Source: Chloroflexota bacterium (lineage in GTDB: Bacteria > Chloroflexota > Anaerolineae > Caldilineales > Caldilineaceae). Taken from it: a stretch of 64,000 nucleotides of DNA. A program made the translations under genes and the position numbers. Each line of letters starts with the position of its first letter. Position 1 is the first letter of the stretch. The notes under the pieces are model-generated. The model had not been told where the DNA came from, ran no database searches, and worked only from the letters and a program-made list of their open reading frames with translations. This document shows, piece by piece, positions 63,401 to 64,000 of the stretch. The DNA lies in the NCBI GenBank assembly GCA_018969295.1, contig JAGWYN010000019.1, positions 1 through 64,000 of the forward strand, written 5' to 3'.

Positions 63401-64000
63401 AGCACAAATGCAGGGGGGCCTACCAACGTTGTCCAGAATTTTGTCAGCGCATAGGCGATGGTAAAAATAGCTGGCTGGGCATAAAGACTTTCGTAGATCA
63501 ACGTTTCTGGTTCGCGTGGATCCTCTGTGGTTCCTGTAGTGGAGGGAGCGGCCAGCGTCGGGTAGAGGATGGGGAGCAGGGAGCGACCGAGATACGTTTG
63601 TAAAATTTGATCGCATTCATCGACTGCACTGCGAAAGATCGGTGCACTTTGATAGAGTTGGAGGCCCATGTTGACATATTGTGCCCCCTGTCCTGGAAAG
63701 AGAAAGGCGACTTTGGGGGGATCCAGTGGAGGGCTGCCGAGGGAGAGGCTGCCCAACGCCTCCCCGCGGGCAAAGGAGGTCAAGGTCTGTTCTGCCTGAG
63801 AAAGCGATGAGGCCACCACACTCAGGCGATGTTCAAAATGGGAACGGCCCGTCTGCGTTGTGTAGGCGAGTTCGGCAAGTGTGGGCTGCGTTGTTGTCGG
63901 CTGAGCCAGCAGCGCTGCCAAATGATCTGCATACTGCTTGGCCATGCATTGCAGGGCTGTTTCGCTGCGGGCGCTGAGAGTCAACAGGGCATACGGGGTG
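60430..64000 (-). CDS. type I PKS, AT-KR-ACP visible, N-terminal part outside window
   Basis: The frame is open to the right edge, entering through TPYALLTLSAR, the post-KS linker, so a KS or loading domain lies beyond. The AT has LGHSTGEYAAA, but the position that reads HAFH in the other two proteins is VAAH (about 63085-63096). This is nearer to the (Y/V)ASH pattern of methylmalonyl-specific domains, so methylmalonyl-CoA or another substituted extender is suggested. KR follows with GGLGGLG, IDDG and SNYAAAN. The ACP has GMDSLMTLQL, and the C-terminal tail (STTELTALIDQELAMLL) is a docking helix. First visible module of the operon. Confidence 0.92.
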   Translation of the reverse strand, partial: TPYALLTLSARSETALQCMAKQYADHLAALLAQPTTTQPTLAELAYTTQTGRSHFEHRLSVVASSLSQAEQTLTSFARGEALGSLSLGSPPLDPPKVAFLFPGQGAQYVNMGLQLYQSAPIFRSAVDECDQILQTYLGRSLLPILYPTLAAPSTTGTTEDPREPETLIYESLYAQPAIFTIAYALTKFWTTLVGPPAFVLGHSTGEYAAACAAGVFSLEDSLKLVVKRGQLVQTLPPLGTTVVVMQDETTVLALLQAHPKVTVAAINGPGSVVISGLKTEMAPVLDELFARRIIARALPVSVAAHSVMMDPILDELEQSIGEVQRHPPHLPVVSSLLGRVAETELTEPSYWRRQLRQPVRFADGVRTLHEQGCNFFIELSPKPVLLHMAQQCLPNVGVWTASLREEQNDWQQILTSVGILHAHGLPIHWPTLYSSSLPHKVPLPTYPFQRRRYWLGMDRTEVPPAPLPQTPLLGFIQQGNAQALTDLLQQSGHFTAAEKPLLQKAMQLLVQQQQAQLAATTEKNSVPAPSDTRQPPDLQPALYELVWQPQPRQETDLPLLPAGVWLILADTEGVGQLLAELLREQDQICCLVYAGEAYQRTEETWILNPTQPEAFHRLCQEIRSLGPLRAVVQLWGLNSRPEITAAALENTQQTVLGGLLYLSQALLKEGAAPRLWGVTRGAVAVTPAEETASPPALPAIAQSTLWGMGRTLALELPHLWGGLLDVDPVDLPTSEETLFAAAASILTELWDAQGETQLAYRKGVRYAARLHKAPPPAAMTTPAPIRADATYLITGGLGGLGLQVARWLVEQGARHLVLSGRRGLGDRAAAIAPLTDAGCTVHLLQADVAQAGEVERLLATLDKTLPPLRGIVHAAGLIDDGIVLQQQWSRFQQVLAPKVNGSWHLYTQTAQRPLDFLLFFSSAAALIGSPGQSNYAAANAFLDALAVAGRSAGRAVLSISWGSWGGTTLAAERTGSGEALLDPALALRWMHSLLAQHRSGSVGILAMDWNEFRRASAAPLPFLSTLDLQPHPPAESAQEPGTTRSLRTELLQALPDERTERLSRYLKQEVAQVLGAYELPESHQRFFEMGMDSLMTLQLSNRIQTTLEVQCPIPWIFEHPSVALLTRYLLEDVLGLPAAPGAPPAAKDFDPPASPPQSHDTAEAIRQMSTTELTALIDQELAMLLGGAA

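Noticed and set aside
49095..64000. Trans-AT polyketide synthase
   Set aside because: Each PKS protein has its own AT with an active-site GHSxGE motif.

Overview
The window is high-G+C bacterial DNA with dense gene packing. It looks like a Chloroflexota genome, most plausibly a relative of Caldilinea or Litorilinea. The grounds are Tat-type lipoprotein solute-binding proteins with an Ala/Pro-rich linker, secreted lamin-tail and FG-GAP proteins ending in a YLPxV-like tail, and an archaeal-type DUF234 ATPase. This assignment is inference from gene style; there is no rRNA or tRNA to confirm it.

Layout. 1-3.3 kb: the 3' part of a PEP-utilising-enzyme-like gene, cobT and a membrane-anchored family 2 glycosyltransferase, co-oriented. 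3.4-12.8 kb: three large exported proteins, two on the minus strand (lamin-tail; FG-GAP double propeller) and a divergent CotH-kinase/lamin-tail protein. 12.8-15.4 kb: an ATPase gene inserted between duplicated pieces of the CotH gene and a HAD phosphatase gene. 15.4-23.3 kb: a long structured intergenic region, a Ca2+/Na+ antiporter, and a four-gene peptide/nickel-type ABC importer (binding protein, two permeases, fused double ATPase). 23.5-27.3 kb: a Fur-family regulator, apparently leaderless, and a convergent three-gene set (small membrane protein, P-type ATPase without the CPC motif, methyltransferase with an in-frame Cys-rich repeat). 27.5-32.6 kb: a hydroxyacid dehydrogenase, the wreck of a dihydrofolate-reductase-like gene, an AT-rich methyltransferase-HNH nuclease fusion, a two-gene ABC exporter and a VOC protein.

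32.8-64 kb is one minus-strand biosynthetic operon of about 31 kb that runs off the right edge. In transcription order: three type I PKS proteins (AT-KR-ACP partial; KS-AT-KR-ACP; KS-AT-DH-KR-ACP) with an SDR between the second and third, then an NRPS (docking-C-A-T-TE) whose A domain carries a tyrosine-like code. These are followed by a lipoprotein phosphatase, a rifampin-phosphotransferase-like protein without an ATP-grasp domain, a VOC protein, two NmrA-type reductases, a vanillyl-alcohol-oxidase-type flavoenzyme, a second CPC-less P-type ATPase, an MDR reductase, a FabH-like synthase and a free ACP. Several junctions overlap by ATGA. The expected product is a polyketide capped with an aromatic amino acid and tailored by flavin and NAD(P) enzymes.

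Most notable: the two CPC-less P-type ATPases (one inside the biosynthetic operon), the methyltransferase-HNH fusion sitting in pseudogene debris, the phosphotransferase-like/phosphatase pair, and the rearranged duplication around the ATPase gene.
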